From: DATEJJ01 sp039649115 | Lineage (GTDB): Bacteria; Actinomycetota; Actinomycetes; Mycobacteriales; Micromonosporaceae | Direction of reading: 5' to 3' | DNA: 38,503 bases | Assembly (NCBI GenBank): GCA_039649115.1 | Contig: JBBWZQ010000323.1 | Location: 1 to 38,503, forward strand | Shown: in pieces, positions 1 through 6,876 of the stretch | Layout: the number at the start of each line of letters is the position of its first letter | Position numbering within the stretch: position 1 is the first letter of the stretch | Notes under the pieces: generated by a model | Database searches by the model: none | What the model was told of the DNA's origin: nothing | The model's input: the letters and a program-made list of their open reading frames with translations, nothing else | Translations under genes and position numbers: made by a program

Positions 1-17
1 CAGAAGGACCGGGCCGG

Positions 18-782
18 TCAGTCGCTCAGTGGACGCAAAGTGGGGCGTTTGGCCGCGACGGCATCCCCCGACGAGCGACCCGTGAGCCGCCGCCGCACCC
101 ACGGCGCGAAGTGCTCGTGGGCCCACCGCGCGTCCCCGGCGCGGCGGGCGGCCCAGGACAGGACCGGCCCGGGCTCGGGCGCGGAGAGCCAGAGCGGGTC
201 CGACTCGACCCCCAACTCCGCCAGCACGCGGGCGGCCACCCGCTGGTGCCCCAGGGTGTTGAGGTGCAGCCGGTCGATGCTCCACAGCAGCGGGTCGTGG
301 AACGCCTCGTCCGACCAGAGGTCGACCAGGTGGGCACCGTGCCGCTCGGCGGTCTCGCCGACCGCGCGGTTGAGGACCGCCACGCGGGGCAGGATCAGGC
401 GGCGGCCGGGCAACCGCCGGCTGACGTCCGCGAACCGGAAGATGACCACATCGGTACCCGCCGCGCGCAGCCCGCCCACCACCTGGTCGAACCGCTCGAC
501 CAACCGCGGCGCGTCGAAGTTGCGGCGCAGCGTGTCATTGCCGCCGGCGGCGAAGCTCACCAGATCGGGGCGCATCCGCTCGGCGGCCGGCACCTGCTCG
601 CCGACGATCCGGTCGAACAGCCGCCCGCGCACCGCGAGGTTCGCGTACTGGAACTCGGGCACCTCGATCGCCAGCCGCGCGGCCACCAGGTCCGCCCAGC
701 CGCGATAGGTACCGTCCGGGTACGCGTCGGACATCCCTTCCGTGAAGCTGTCCCCCACGGCGACGAAACTGCGCCACGGCAT
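18..782 (-). CDS. SGNH/GDSL-family esterase or hydrolase
   Basis: A 254-residue protein of the SGNH hydrolase superfamily, which hydrolyses esters or acyl groups. The blocks are visible in order: block I GDSFTEG at residues 10-16 (nucleophile Ser12), block II Gly in NLAVRG (48-53), block III GGND at 80-83, and block V DRLHLNTLGH from Asp170 to His179, giving the Ser-Asp-His triad. There is no signal peptide or membrane segment, so a cytoplasmic location is likely. The start at 782 is supported by AAGGAGG 8 nt upstream. It is divergent from the membrane-protein gene at 918. The substrate cannot be read from sequence; the family includes lipases, acyl-CoA thioesterases and carbohydrate esterases. 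Confidence 0.9.
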   Translation of the reverse strand: MPWRSFVAVGDSFTEGMSDAYPDGTYRGWADLVAARLAIEVPEFQYANLAVRGRLFDRIVGEQVPAAERMRPDLVSFAAGGNDTLRRNFDAPRLVERFDQVVGGLRAAGTDVVIFRFADVSRRLPGRRLILPRVAVLNRAVGETAERHGAHLVDLWSDEAFHDPLLWSIDRLHLNTLGHQRVAARVLAELGVESDPLWLSAPEPGPVLSWAARRAGDARWAHEHFAPWVRRRLTGRSSGDAVAAKRPTLRPLSD

Positions 783-917
783 TCCCCGGCCTCCTTGATC
801 ATCCGAATTAAATGGGGCGGCTGTGCTGGCGCGTGCGAGGTACGCTCCGGGTGCAACGGCCGGCTTCCACGCGCGGAACTAGGGGGTCCGCGCGAACAGG
901 AGCCTAAAGGAGCCCAG

Positions 918-1517
918 GTGCCTCGCGATTCCCACCTCCGACCACCTCGTCCCCGCCCGGTGACGCTCGCGTCCTGGTTGCTGCTGGGCGTGGCCACGTT
1001 CGCGGCGCTGGAAACCGCGATCACCGCCAGCACGCTGCGCCACTTCGACGGCGCCCGGGACGCGTTCCTCGCGGCCGTGGGCAGTGGCGACCAGATCCTG
1101 CAGAGCCTGGGCGAACTGCACGGCGACCTCGTATACGACACCGCCCTCGCCGCGACCAGTGGGCTGACGTTCGGCGTGCTCGGCGTCGCGGTCCGGTGGC
1201 CGTCGCGCCTGGCCCGGCTCATCACCTGCTGCCTGGCCGGCTTCATCGCCGTGGCACTGATCATCGGGTACGGGGCCAGCCCGGAGAATGTCATCCAGAT
1301 CGGTTCGGCCGCCCCGCAGCCGGTCCGCCACGCCGCCGCGGACCTGCTCCTCCCGTGGTACCCGGCCTGGCAGAGCGTTGCCGCGGGGGTCGAGATCCTC
1401 GCGATGATCACCATTGTGGTCCTGCTGATGACCAGCACCGCCGGCGACTACTACCGCCGGGTGCGGGTCGACGAGCGCACCGGCCTGTGGACCTTCCAAC
1501 CCGGCAGCCGGGAGTAG
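918..1517 (+). CDS. small integral membrane protein, unknown function
   Basis: A 199-residue protein with a basic N-terminus and four predicted transmembrane segments, at about residues 15-35, 75-95, 98-120 and 150-172. I recognise no family. The GTG start at 918 is preceded by AAAGGAG at 906-912 with 5-nt spacing, much better than earlier in-frame starts, where the reading frame is only antisense to the SGNH hydrolase. A TACGCT hexamer at 841-846 is a possible -10 element. It is divergent from the SGNH gene and 64 nt upstream of proS. A membrane role is inferred from hydrophobicity only. Confidence 0.75.
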   Translation: MPRDSHLRPPRPRPVTLASWLLLGVATFAALETAITASTLRHFDGARDAFLAAVGSGDQILQSLGELHGDLVYDTALAATSGLTFGVLGVAVRWPSRLARLITCCLAGFIAVALIIGYGASPENVIQIGSAAPQPVRHAAADLLLPWYPAWQSVAAGVEILAMITIVVLLMTSTAGDYYRRVRVDERTGLWTFQPGSRE

Positions 1518-1569
1518 TCCTCCGATCTTCCCCGCGGAATCTGCGGTGCGGCGGCCGGGCCGCGCGCCT

Positions 1570-1575
1570 TACGCT
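1570..1575 (+). promoter_or_regulatory. -10 element TACGCT of proS (leaderless)
   Basis: TACGCT fits TAnnnT and ends 6 nt before ATG 1582, so transcription would begin at or next to the A of the start codon. No Shine-Dalgarno sequence precedes this start. No clear -35 is seen. Confidence 0.5.
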
Positions 1576-1581
1576 GCCGAA

Positions 1582-3315
1582 ATGTTGCGCATGTCGACCC
1601 TGTTCCTGCGGACGCTCCGCGAGAATCCCGCCGAGGCCGAGGTCCCCAGCCACAAGCTGCTGGTACGGGCGGGCTACGTCCGCCGCGTCGCGCCGGGCGG
1701 GTACGTGTGGCTGCCGCTGGGCAAGCTGGTGATCGACCAGGTGTGCCGGCTGATCCGCGAGGAGATGGTCGGGCTCGGCGGACAGGAGGTCTCCTTCCCC
1801 GCGCTGCTGCCCCGCGAGCCGTTCGAGCGGTCGGGCCGCTGGGACGAGTACGGCCCGGAGATCTTCCGGCTGCGCGACCGGCGGGGCGCCGGGTACCTGC
1901 TCGCACCGACCCACGAGGAGATGTTCGCGCTGCTGGTCCGCGACGTGTACGCGTCCTACAAGGACTATCCGCTGGTCCTGTTCCAGTTCCAGACCAAGTA
2001 CCGGGACGAGCCGCGCCCGCGCGCCGGGGTGCTGCGCGGCCGGGAGTTCCTGATGAAGGACTCGTACTCCTTCGACCTGGACGAGGACGGCCTGGTCGCC
2101 GCGTACGTAGCGCACCGGGACGCGTACCGGCGCGTCTTCGACCGGCTCGGCCTGCGGTACTCCATCGTCGCCGCGGTGTCCGGCCCGATGGGCGGCTCGG
2201 TGTCGGAGGAGTTCCTCGCCGAGACGCCGGTGGGCGAGGACACCTTCGCCGCCTGCCCCGCCTGCGGGTACGCCGCCAACGTCGAGGCGCTCAGCACCCC
2301 CGCACCCCCGGCCAGCGCGCCGGACGCGCACCCGCCGCTGGCCGTGCTCGACACTCCGGACACGCCGACGATCGAGTCGCTCGTCGCCACGCTGAACGAG
2401 CGGCGGGCCGGCGGGCGTACCGACTGGCGCGCCGCGGACACGCTGAAGAACGTCGTGCTCACCGTGGACGACGAGATCCTCGTCGTGGGCGTACCCGGCG
2501 ACCGGGACGTGGACCTCAAGCGCCTGGCCGCAGCCGTGTACCCCGGCACCGTCGCGCTCTTCGACGACTTCGCGGCCCGGCCCGACCTGGTCCGCGGGTA
2601 CCTCGGGCCACCGGGGCTGCCCGCCAAGGTCAGGTACCTGGTCGACCCGCGCGTGGTCCCCGGTACGGCGTGGGTGACCGGCGCCAACGAGCCCGGCCGG
2701 CACGCGGTCAACGTGGTCTGCGGCCGCGACTTCGTGCCGGACGGCACCATCGAGGCGGCCTCGGTCCGGCCCGGCGACGCCTGTCCCCGGTGCGGCGCCG
2801 GACTGGACCTGCGGCGCGGCATCGAGATCGGGCACGTCTTCCAGCTCGGGTACCGGTTCGCGGACGTCTTCGGGCTGGACGCGCTCGGCCCGGACGGCAC
2901 GCCGGTCCGCATCGCCATGGGCTCGTACGGCATCGGCGTCTCGCGGCTGGTCGGCACCCTGGCCGAGCAGCACCACGACGAGCGTGGCCTGTGCTGGCCG
3001 GCGGCGGTCGCCCCGGCGCAGGTGCACCTCGTCGCGCTCGGCGACCCGGATGCCGCGCTGCGGCTGGGTACCGACCTGGCGGAGCACGGGTGGCGTGTCC
3101 TGGTCGACGACCGGGCGGGAGTCTCCGCGGGAGTCAAGTTCGCCGACGCGGAACTGCTCGGCGCGCCGGCCATCGTGGTCCTCGGCCGGCGCCTGGCCGA
3201 GGGGTACGTGGAGCTGCGCGACCGCGCGACGGCCACCAGCACCGACGTACCACTGCCGGAGATCGTCGATCGCCTCGCGGCCAGCCTTGGTGTAGCCCTG
3301 TACCCGATGGGGTAG
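1582..3315 (+). CDS. proS: prolyl-tRNA synthetase, bacterial type with editing domain
   Basis: A 577-residue class II synthetase that charges tRNA-Pro. Motif 1 lies around PGGYVWLPLGKL, motif 2 around FQFQTKYRDE followed by GREFLMKDSYSF, and motif 3 around MGSYGIGVSRLVG. An inserted YbaK-like editing domain occupies roughly residues 225-390, and a C-terminal anticodon-binding domain follows. Two CxxC pairs (CPACG, CPRCG) flank the insertion. ATG 1582 is preferred over upstream codons because it gives MLRMSTLFLR, the expected start, and because TACGCT at 1570-1575 sits exactly 6 nt before it, which fits a leaderless mRNA. A free-standing YbaK deacylase lies 1.1 kb downstream. Whether this is the only ProRS in the genome cannot be seen. 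Confidence 0.95.
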   Translation: MLRMSTLFLRTLRENPAEAEVPSHKLLVRAGYVRRVAPGGYVWLPLGKLVIDQVCRLIREEMVGLGGQEVSFPALLPREPFERSGRWDEYGPEIFRLRDRRGAGYLLAPTHEEMFALLVRDVYASYKDYPLVLFQFQTKYRDEPRPRAGVLRGREFLMKDSYSFDLDEDGLVAAYVAHRDAYRRVFDRLGLRYSIVAAVSGPMGGSVSEEFLAETPVGEDTFAACPACGYAANVEALSTPAPPASAPDAHPPLAVLDTPDTPTIESLVATLNERRAGGRTDWRAADTLKNVVLTVDDEILVVGVPGDRDVDLKRLAAAVYPGTVALFDDFAARPDLVRGYLGPPGLPAKVRYLVDPRVVPGTAWVTGANEPGRHAVNVVCGRDFVPDGTIEAASVRPGDACPRCGAGLDLRRGIEIGHVFQLGYRFADVFGLDALGPDGTPVRIAMGSYGIGVSRLVGTLAEQHHDERGLCWPAAVAPAQVHLVALGDPDAALRLGTDLAEHGWRVLVDDRAGVSAGVKFADAELLGAPAIVVLGRRLAEGYVELRDRATATSTDVPLPEIVDRLAASLGVALYPMG

Positions 3316-3460
3316 ACCTCTGGGGTAATGACCGATCGAGACGCTCTCGCGCCGCCGCCCCCAGACGGCCCGGAGCGAAGCGACTGGGTGCAGGGCCGTC
3401 CACAGGGCGGGAACGGGCGCGAGCGGAGCGAGCGCCAGCAAGCCGAGCCGGGAGGGCGCT
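3316..3460. repeat. proS-CBS spacer with GAGCGGAGCGAG-type repeat and inverted repeats
   Basis: The 145-nt spacer holds GACGGCCC (3364-3371) paired with GGGCCGTC (3393-3400), enclosing GGAGCGAAGCGA. It also holds GGCGC (3416-3420) paired with GCGCC (3432-3436) around GAGCGGAGCGA. The GAGCGGAGCGAG core recurs in the tandem repeats at the 5' end of dnaA. It looks like a dispersed intergenic repeat element. Confidence 0.5.
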
Positions 3461-3886
3461 ATGGCGGTGACAAAGGTTCGAGACGTGATGACGAAGCACG
3501 TCGTGTGTCTGCAGGTGGAGACGACGCTGGACAAGGCCGCCGCGATCATGCGCGACCAGGGCATCGGAGACGTGGTCGTGGCCGACGGCGACCGGGTGGT
3601 CGGGTTGGTGACCGACCGGGACGTCGTGGTACGCGCGGTCGCGGAGGGACGCGACCCGGCCTCGACGACATTGGGCTCGATCGTGAGTCGCGATCTCGTC
3701 GCGGTGCGGCCGGACGACACCGCACAGGAGGCGGCGCTGCTCATGCGCGACCGGGCGGTGCGCCGCGTGCTGGTACTGGACGACGAGCGCGGGCTGGTAG
3801 GCATCATGTCCATCGGAGACCTCGCCGTCGAGATCGACCCGGAGTCGGTACTCGGCGGGATCAGCGAGGCGGCCCCGAACACCTGA
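3461..3886 (+). CDS. CBS-domain pair protein
   Basis: A 141-residue protein made almost entirely of two CBS motifs (residues about 8-60 and 72-126). Each has the usual pattern of V..dvMt, followed by GIGDVVVADGDRVVGLVTDRD in the first and VRRVLVLDD..GLVGIMSIGDL in the second. Tandem CBS modules bind adenosyl ligands such as AMP, ATP or SAM and act as energy or redox sensors. No enzymatic domain is attached, so it probably acts as a stand-alone regulator. ATG 3461 has GGGAGG about 5 nt upstream. It is separated from proS by a repeat-bearing spacer and from the SufE-like gene by 72 nt. Confidence 0.9.
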   Translation: MAVTKVRDVMTKHVVCLQVETTLDKAAAIMRDQGIGDVVVADGDRVVGLVTDRDVVVRAVAEGRDPASTTLGSIVSRDLVAVRPDDTAQEAALLMRDRAVRRVLVLDDERGLVGIMSIGDLAVEIDPESVLGGISEAAPNT

Positions 3887-3946
3887 TCCGTTCTCGTCAG
3901 GTGTGCGGTCACCGGTCCTCCCACGGTGGCCGCGCATCGCCGCGCA

Positions 3947-3952
3947 TACAGT
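3947..3952 (+). promoter_or_regulatory. -10 element TACAGT of the SufE-like gene (leaderless)
   Basis: TACAGT matches TAnnnT and lies 6 nt upstream of ATG 3959. No ribosome-binding site is present, so a leaderless transcript is likely. This decides the start against the upstream GTG at 3926. Confidence 0.55.
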
Positions 3953-3958
3953 TTTGTC

Positions 3959-4384
3959 ATGGACATGCCAGCCAAGCTCGCCGAGATCGTCGAAGAGTTC
4001 GTCTCGGCGCCCCGCGAGGTCGTCCTGGAGATGCTGCTCGAATACTCCGGCGCGATCCCACCGCTGCCCGCGGAACTGGCCGGACACGCCGGGATGGAGC
4101 AGGTGCCGGAGTGCCAGACACCCTTCTTCCTGCGCGCCGAGATCGGTCCGGAGGACCAGGTGACCACCTGGTTCGACTGCCCTCCCGAGGCGCCGACCAC
4201 CCGGGCGTTCGCCGGCATCCTGGCCGAAGGGCTGGCCGGGGCGACCGTGGACGAGGTGCTGGCCGTACCCCCTGATCTTTATCAGCGGATGGGGCTGTCC
4301 GCGGTGATCAGCCCTTTGCGGGTACGTGGCGGTACGGCCATCATCACCCGGCTGCAGCGGCAACTGAGGGCCACCCGGCCTTGA
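3959..4384 (+). CDS. sufE: SufE-family sulfur acceptor protein
   Basis: A 141-residue SufE-family protein. SufE accepts persulfide sulfur from the cysteine desulfurase SufS and stimulates it during Fe-S cluster assembly. The conserved active-site context VPECQTPFFL carries the acceptor cysteine. The C-terminal half has FDCPPEAPTTRAFAGILAEG and MGL.A.VISPLR, characteristic of actinobacterial SufE. The start at 3959 is chosen because a TACAGT -10 ends 6 nt before it. The gene stands alone, without other suf genes in view; suf operons are often elsewhere in actinomycetes. Its TGA stop overlaps a parS-like palindrome at 4383-4396, and the convergent ybaK gene ends 20 nt downstream. Confidence 0.88.
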   Translation: MDMPAKLAEIVEEFVSAPREVVLEMLLEYSGAIPPLPAELAGHAGMEQVPECQTPFFLRAEIGPEDQVTTWFDCPPEAPTTRAFAGILAEGLAGATVDEVLAVPPDLYQRMGLSAVISPLRVRGGTAIITRLQRQLRATRP

Positions 4385-4396
4385 TTCACGTGAAAC
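4383..4396. other. near-consensus parS site
   Basis: GATTCACGTGAAAC differs from the parS core GTTTCACGTGAAAC at one position. It lies between the convergent SufE-like and YbaK genes, about 22 kb from parA. The other three copies in this window are exact. One mismatch may weaken ParB binding. Confidence 0.6.
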
Positions 4397-4404
4397 GGGA
4401 TCGA

Positions 4405-4947
4405 TCAGGATTGTGGTACCGGCATGGCGAGACCGTCGATGACCTGGGCATGTGGCAGCTCACCGAGCAGCTTGCCCGGCAGCAGGAGCTTGCTGCCCCG
4501 GATCCCCGAGCCGATGATCACATAGGGCGTCGCGGCCACCGTCGCGTCGACGAACACCGGCCAGCCGTCCGGCAGGCCGATCGGCGTGATCCCGCCGTAC
4601 TGCATGCCCGTCTCGGCCACCGCCAGGTCCATGGCCGCGAAGCTGGCCTTGCGCACATCGAGCAGCCGGCGGACCACGCCGTTCACGTCGGCGCGGGTGG
4701 TGGCCAGGACAAGGCAGGCGGCGAACCTGGCCTGGCCCTCGCGCTTGCCCGCGACCACCACGCAGTTGGCGCTGACATCCAGCCCCACCTGGTACGCGGC
4801 GCAGAAGGCGGCGGTATCGGCGAGCTGCGGATCGATCTCGGCGACCAGCACCTCGCCGGCTCCGGGCCAGCTCTCCAGCGCCTGGACGACGGGAGGCGCG
4901 AGCAGGTCCGGCCGGGTGGTCGCCGGTACGGTCGAAAGGGTACCCAT
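4405..4947 (-). CDS. YbaK/EbsC-type aminoacyl-tRNA deacylase
   Basis: A 180-residue single-domain YbaK/EbsC protein. The family removes mischarged amino acids (classically Cys or Ala from tRNA-Pro) in trans and is homologous to the editing domain of bacterial ProRS. Family features include CVVVAGKREGQ, the internal lysine strand with DVRKASFA, and the glycine-rich YGGITPIGLP and VIIGSGIRGSKLLLPG. ATG 4947 gives MGTLSTVPAT, the usual actinobacterial N-terminus; ATG 4959 is the alternative. No ribosome-binding site is obvious. The nearby proS makes a proofreading role plausible, though the substrate is not determined. It is divergent from a DUF6886 pseudogene. Confidence 0.88.
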   Translation of the reverse strand: MGTLSTVPATTRPDLLAPPVVQALESWPGAGEVLVAEIDPQLADTAAFCAAYQVGLDVSANCVVVAGKREGQARFAACLVLATTRADVNGVVRRLLDVRKASFAAMDLAVAETGMQYGGITPIGLPDGWPVFVDATVAATPYVIIGSGIRGSKLLLPGKLLGELPHAQVIDGLAMPVPQS

Positions 4948-4978
4948 CACACCGGCCATCGTGCCGTATGACGAGGGA

Positions 4979-5297
4979 ATGCGGCCAGCACCCGGTGAGG
5001 TACTGCATTTCTCCGAGGATCCCGGCATCCCGCTGTTCGTGCGCCTCTACGCGTACCGGCTGCCCGCGGCGGCGTTCCAGCCCATCGGCGACCCGGTACC
5101 GCACGGCGATGGTGTCCACCGATCCGGTGGCGCCGCTGGCCCCCGCCGAACCGGTCGGCGACCTGCTGCGGCTGCACGAGGAGGCGGATATCCAACTGCG
5201 GGTGCTGGCCAACCTGTGGCCGTTCTGGGACGCCGTCACCGCCAGTACCCTCGGCTTCAGCGGCATCCGCCTGCGCAACGCGCGGCCGCGGCCATGA
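4979..5297 (+). pseudogene. DUF6886 family protein, decayed by internal deletion and frameshift
   Basis: The first frame from ATG 4979 reads MRPAPGEVLHFSEDPGIP, the typical N-terminus of DUF6886 proteins. It jumps directly to RLYAYRLPAAAFQPIGDPVPH, which belongs to the second half of that family, so a large internal block is missing. After the codon for His near 5103 the family continues one frame over: AMVSTDPVAPLAPAEPVGDL and ADIQLRVLANLWPFWDAV, ending SGIRLRNARPRP before TGA 5297. Removing one G near 5104 would restore the frame. Full-length members have, from memory, about 170 residues, against about 105 codons here. The gene is therefore broken twice and probably not functional. Confidence 0.72.
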
Positions 5298-5316
5298 GTC
5301 CTCTGTGGATGTCCGA

Positions 5317-5345
5317 TGTGGAGGGGATGGTCCATCCCCTCCACA
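5317..5345. terminator. perfect 29-bp palindrome, probable bidirectional terminator
   Basis: A 14-nt arm at 5317-5330 (TGTGGAGGGGATGG) is exactly complementary to 5332-5345, with a single T between. In RNA it folds into a stem of about 13 bp in either direction. It lies between the stop of the DUF6886 relic (plus) and the stop of the SH3-like gene (minus), the expected place for a shared terminator. No U-tract follows, as is common in actinomycetes. Confidence 0.65.
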
Positions 5346-5353
5346 AGGGACCG

Positions 5354-5752
5354 TCAGAGGGTGGGTGGCGGGCAGGCCGCCAGGCCCGGCGGGACCTTGA
5401 CGCCGTGCGGCCGGGGGTAGTCGAGGTTGCGCGCGGCGACGAACCCGCTCGGCGTGGTGATCTGGAACCAGTACTTGCCCGCGGTGACGGCGTAGCAGAC
5501 CACGTCGACGGTGGTGCCGGCGGCGGCGATGGTCCCGACGAGCTGCGAGCCCGCGCCGCTGTGCGGCACCGAACGCACATGGACATTCGCGATCTTCGTC
5601 TTCAACGCGACCGTGTTCGGCACGACCGCGCCCTGCCGGTGTCCCGCCGGGTTCGGGTGGGCTGCGGAACCGGCCCAGGCCGTGCCCGGTGCCAGCGCGA
5701 GCGCGGCCACGGCGAGCGCCGCGAGTCCGCTGACGCGGGAAAGAGTCCTCAT
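5354..5752 (-). CDS. secreted SH3-like domain protein
   Basis: A 132-residue exported protein. The N-terminus has an arginine followed by a hydrophobic core (LAALAVAALALAPGTAWA), with signal peptidase cleavage expected after AWA near residue 27. The mature part has the pattern of a bacterial SH3 (SH3b) domain: NVHVRSVPHSGAGSQLVGTI, then a long strand with VDVVCYAVTAGKYWFQI and FVAARNL. SH3b domains commonly bind peptidoglycan, but no enzyme domain is fused. Two cysteines (CYAV and ACPP) could form a disulfide outside the cell. ATG 5752 has GGAGG 6-7 nt upstream. It is divergent from the phosphatase gene. Confidence 0.82.
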   Translation of the reverse strand: MRTLSRVSGLAALAVAALALAPGTAWAGSAAHPNPAGHRQGAVVPNTVALKTKIANVHVRSVPHSGAGSQLVGTIAAAGTTVDVVCYAVTAGKYWFQITTPSGFVAARNLDYPRPHGVKVPPGLAACPPPTL

Positions 5753-5892
5753 TGAGTACCTCCAGCGATGATGGGTGTGGGCGGCATGCCACCGCCCACG
5801 GCGAAGGGACTAACGAGACCGGGCGGCAGACAGTTCTACCCGGCACGGTGACTCCGGCCGTCGTCCACGATGGACTGTCCGAGGAGGACGGT

Positions 5893-6414
5893 GTGACTCT
5901 CAACTGGATCGGCACCGAACGCCTGGCGATCGGCAGGCTGCCCACGGTCGAATCGCTGGGTCTGCTGTCCGCCGAAGGAGTGAGCCACATCGTCAACTGC
6001 CGCGCCACCGCGCAGACCTGGCTGTCCCGCGATCTGGCAAAGGAGCGCGCGCTGTTCGGCCGCGCGCGGGTGGCACACGCGCCGATGTGGGACTTCGGGC
6101 AGAGCCAGCACCCGCGGCGGTGGTCCGCGGCGGTGCATTTCGCGGTACGGGCACTCGACGCCGACGCCGGTGCCCGCGTGCTCGTCCACTGCCAGAAGGG
6201 CCGGCGGCGCTCGGTACTGGTGGCCTATGCGGTGCTGCGGCTGCGCGGGTACCCGGCCCGCAAGGCGTCCGAGCTCATCGTCGGGCACCGGCTGGAGGCC
6301 GTCCTGGTCCCCGTGTACCTGTCCGACGTCGAACGCTGGCTCGATGACGGCGCCCCGACCGTACGCCGGCCCAGGATGTCCGGATCGGGTCGGTGGCCCC
6401 GACGTCTCCGGTGA
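5893..6414 (+). CDS. dual-specificity/tyrosine phosphatase family protein
   Basis: A 173-residue protein with the cysteine phosphatase signature HCQKGRRRS: catalytic Cys100 and Arg106 in the Cx5R loop, with a likely general-acid Asp67 in PMWDFGQ. The fold matches the small dual-specificity phosphatases that act on phosphotyrosine, phosphoserine/threonine or other phosphate esters. GTG 5893 is chosen because GAGGAGG at 5881-5887 precedes it at 5 nt. The longer frame starting at 5752 overlaps the divergent signal-peptide gene and has no such site. The last 20 residues are arginine-rich and may be disordered. It is followed by a small hairpin and the DGPF/sigma-factor pair 38 nt downstream, so co-transcription is possible. 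Confidence 0.82.
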   Translation: MTLNWIGTERLAIGRLPTVESLGLLSAEGVSHIVNCRATAQTWLSRDLAKERALFGRARVAHAPMWDFGQSQHPRRWSAAVHFAVRALDADAGARVLVHCQKGRRRSVLVAYAVLRLRGYPARKASELIVGHRLEAVLVPVYLSDVERWLDDGAPTVRRPRMSGSGRWPRRLR

Positions 6415-6416
6415 AA

Positions 6417-6432
6417 GGCACCGTCAGGTGCC
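6417..6432 (+). repeat. short inverted repeat between phosphatase and DGPF genes
   Basis: GGCACC (6417-6422) and GGTGCC (6427-6432) form a perfect 6-bp stem with a GTCA loop, 3 nt after the phosphatase stop and just upstream of the ribosome-binding site of the DGPF gene. It could be a weak attenuator or an operator. No U-tract is present. Confidence 0.45.
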
Positions 6433-6452
6433 GGTAGAGGGGAGAAACACCC

Positions 6453-6869
6453 GTGAAGTACATGATCCTCACATACGGCTCGCAGCAGGACTACGACGCC
6501 ATGGGCGGGAAGTCGGCCGACCAGCCGGCCCTGTCCGCGGCGGACTTCGCGGACCTGCACGCGTTCATGGAGTCGTTCAACAAGAACCTGGCCGAGTCCG
6601 GGGAGCTTGTCGACACGCGCGGCCTGTCCGCTCCGGTACACACCAGGAGAGTCCAGCTGCAGAGCGGAGTCCCGGTCGTCACGGACGGGCCCTACGCCGA
6701 GACCCAGGAGGTCCTCGCCGGCTTCTGGATCGTGGAGTGTGACAGCTTCGACCGGGCGACCGAGATCGCCGCGCGGCTGTCCGACTGCCCGAGTCCCGGC
6801 GGCATGTTCGCCGGCGGCGTGGTGGACGTGCGGCCGATCGCCGAGTCCCGCGCCGAGCTGGAGCTCTGA
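6453..6869 (+). CDS. DGPF/YCII-domain protein, partner of an ECF42 sigma factor
   Basis: A 138-residue YCII-related protein. The hallmark DGPYAETQEVLAGFWIVE (the DGPF motif, here DGPY) lies near residues 73-90, after the N-terminal MKYMILTYGS strand. YCII folds resemble ferredoxin-like dimers. In this subgroup the genes are habitually paired with ECF42 sigma factors, and the DGPF genes are the known targets of those sigma factors in Streptomyces. GTG 6453 has AGGGGAG about 8 nt upstream. The sigma-factor gene starts 7 nt after the stop, so the two are surely co-transcribed. The biochemical role of DGPF proteins is not established. Confidence 0.9.
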   Translation: MKYMILTYGSQQDYDAMGGKSADQPALSAADFADLHAFMESFNKNLAESGELVDTRGLSAPVHTRRVQLQSGVPVVTDGPYAETQEVLAGFWIVECDSFDRATEIAARLSDCPSPGGMFAGGVVDVRPIAESRAELEL

Positions 6870-6876
6870 TCGTCGG

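Noticed and set aside
1408..4218. 936-codon minus-strand frame opposite proS
   Set aside because: Antisense shadow produced by high GC; low-complexity translation.
3328..4275. Long plus-strand reading frame of 315 codons overlapping the CBS and SufE-like genes
   Set aside because: Arg/Gly-rich shadow of the two recognised genes; no family pattern, and it ends inside sufE.
5752..5892. Phosphatase start at 5752
   Set aside because: It overlaps the start of the divergent secreted protein; GAGGAGG sits right before GTG 5893.
6377..6408. TGTC...CGTC as an ECF42 target promoter before the DGPF gene
   Set aside because: Similar to the expected motif, but the spacer is about 20 nt, too long for ECF42, and the -35 is TGTCCG rather than TGTCGA.
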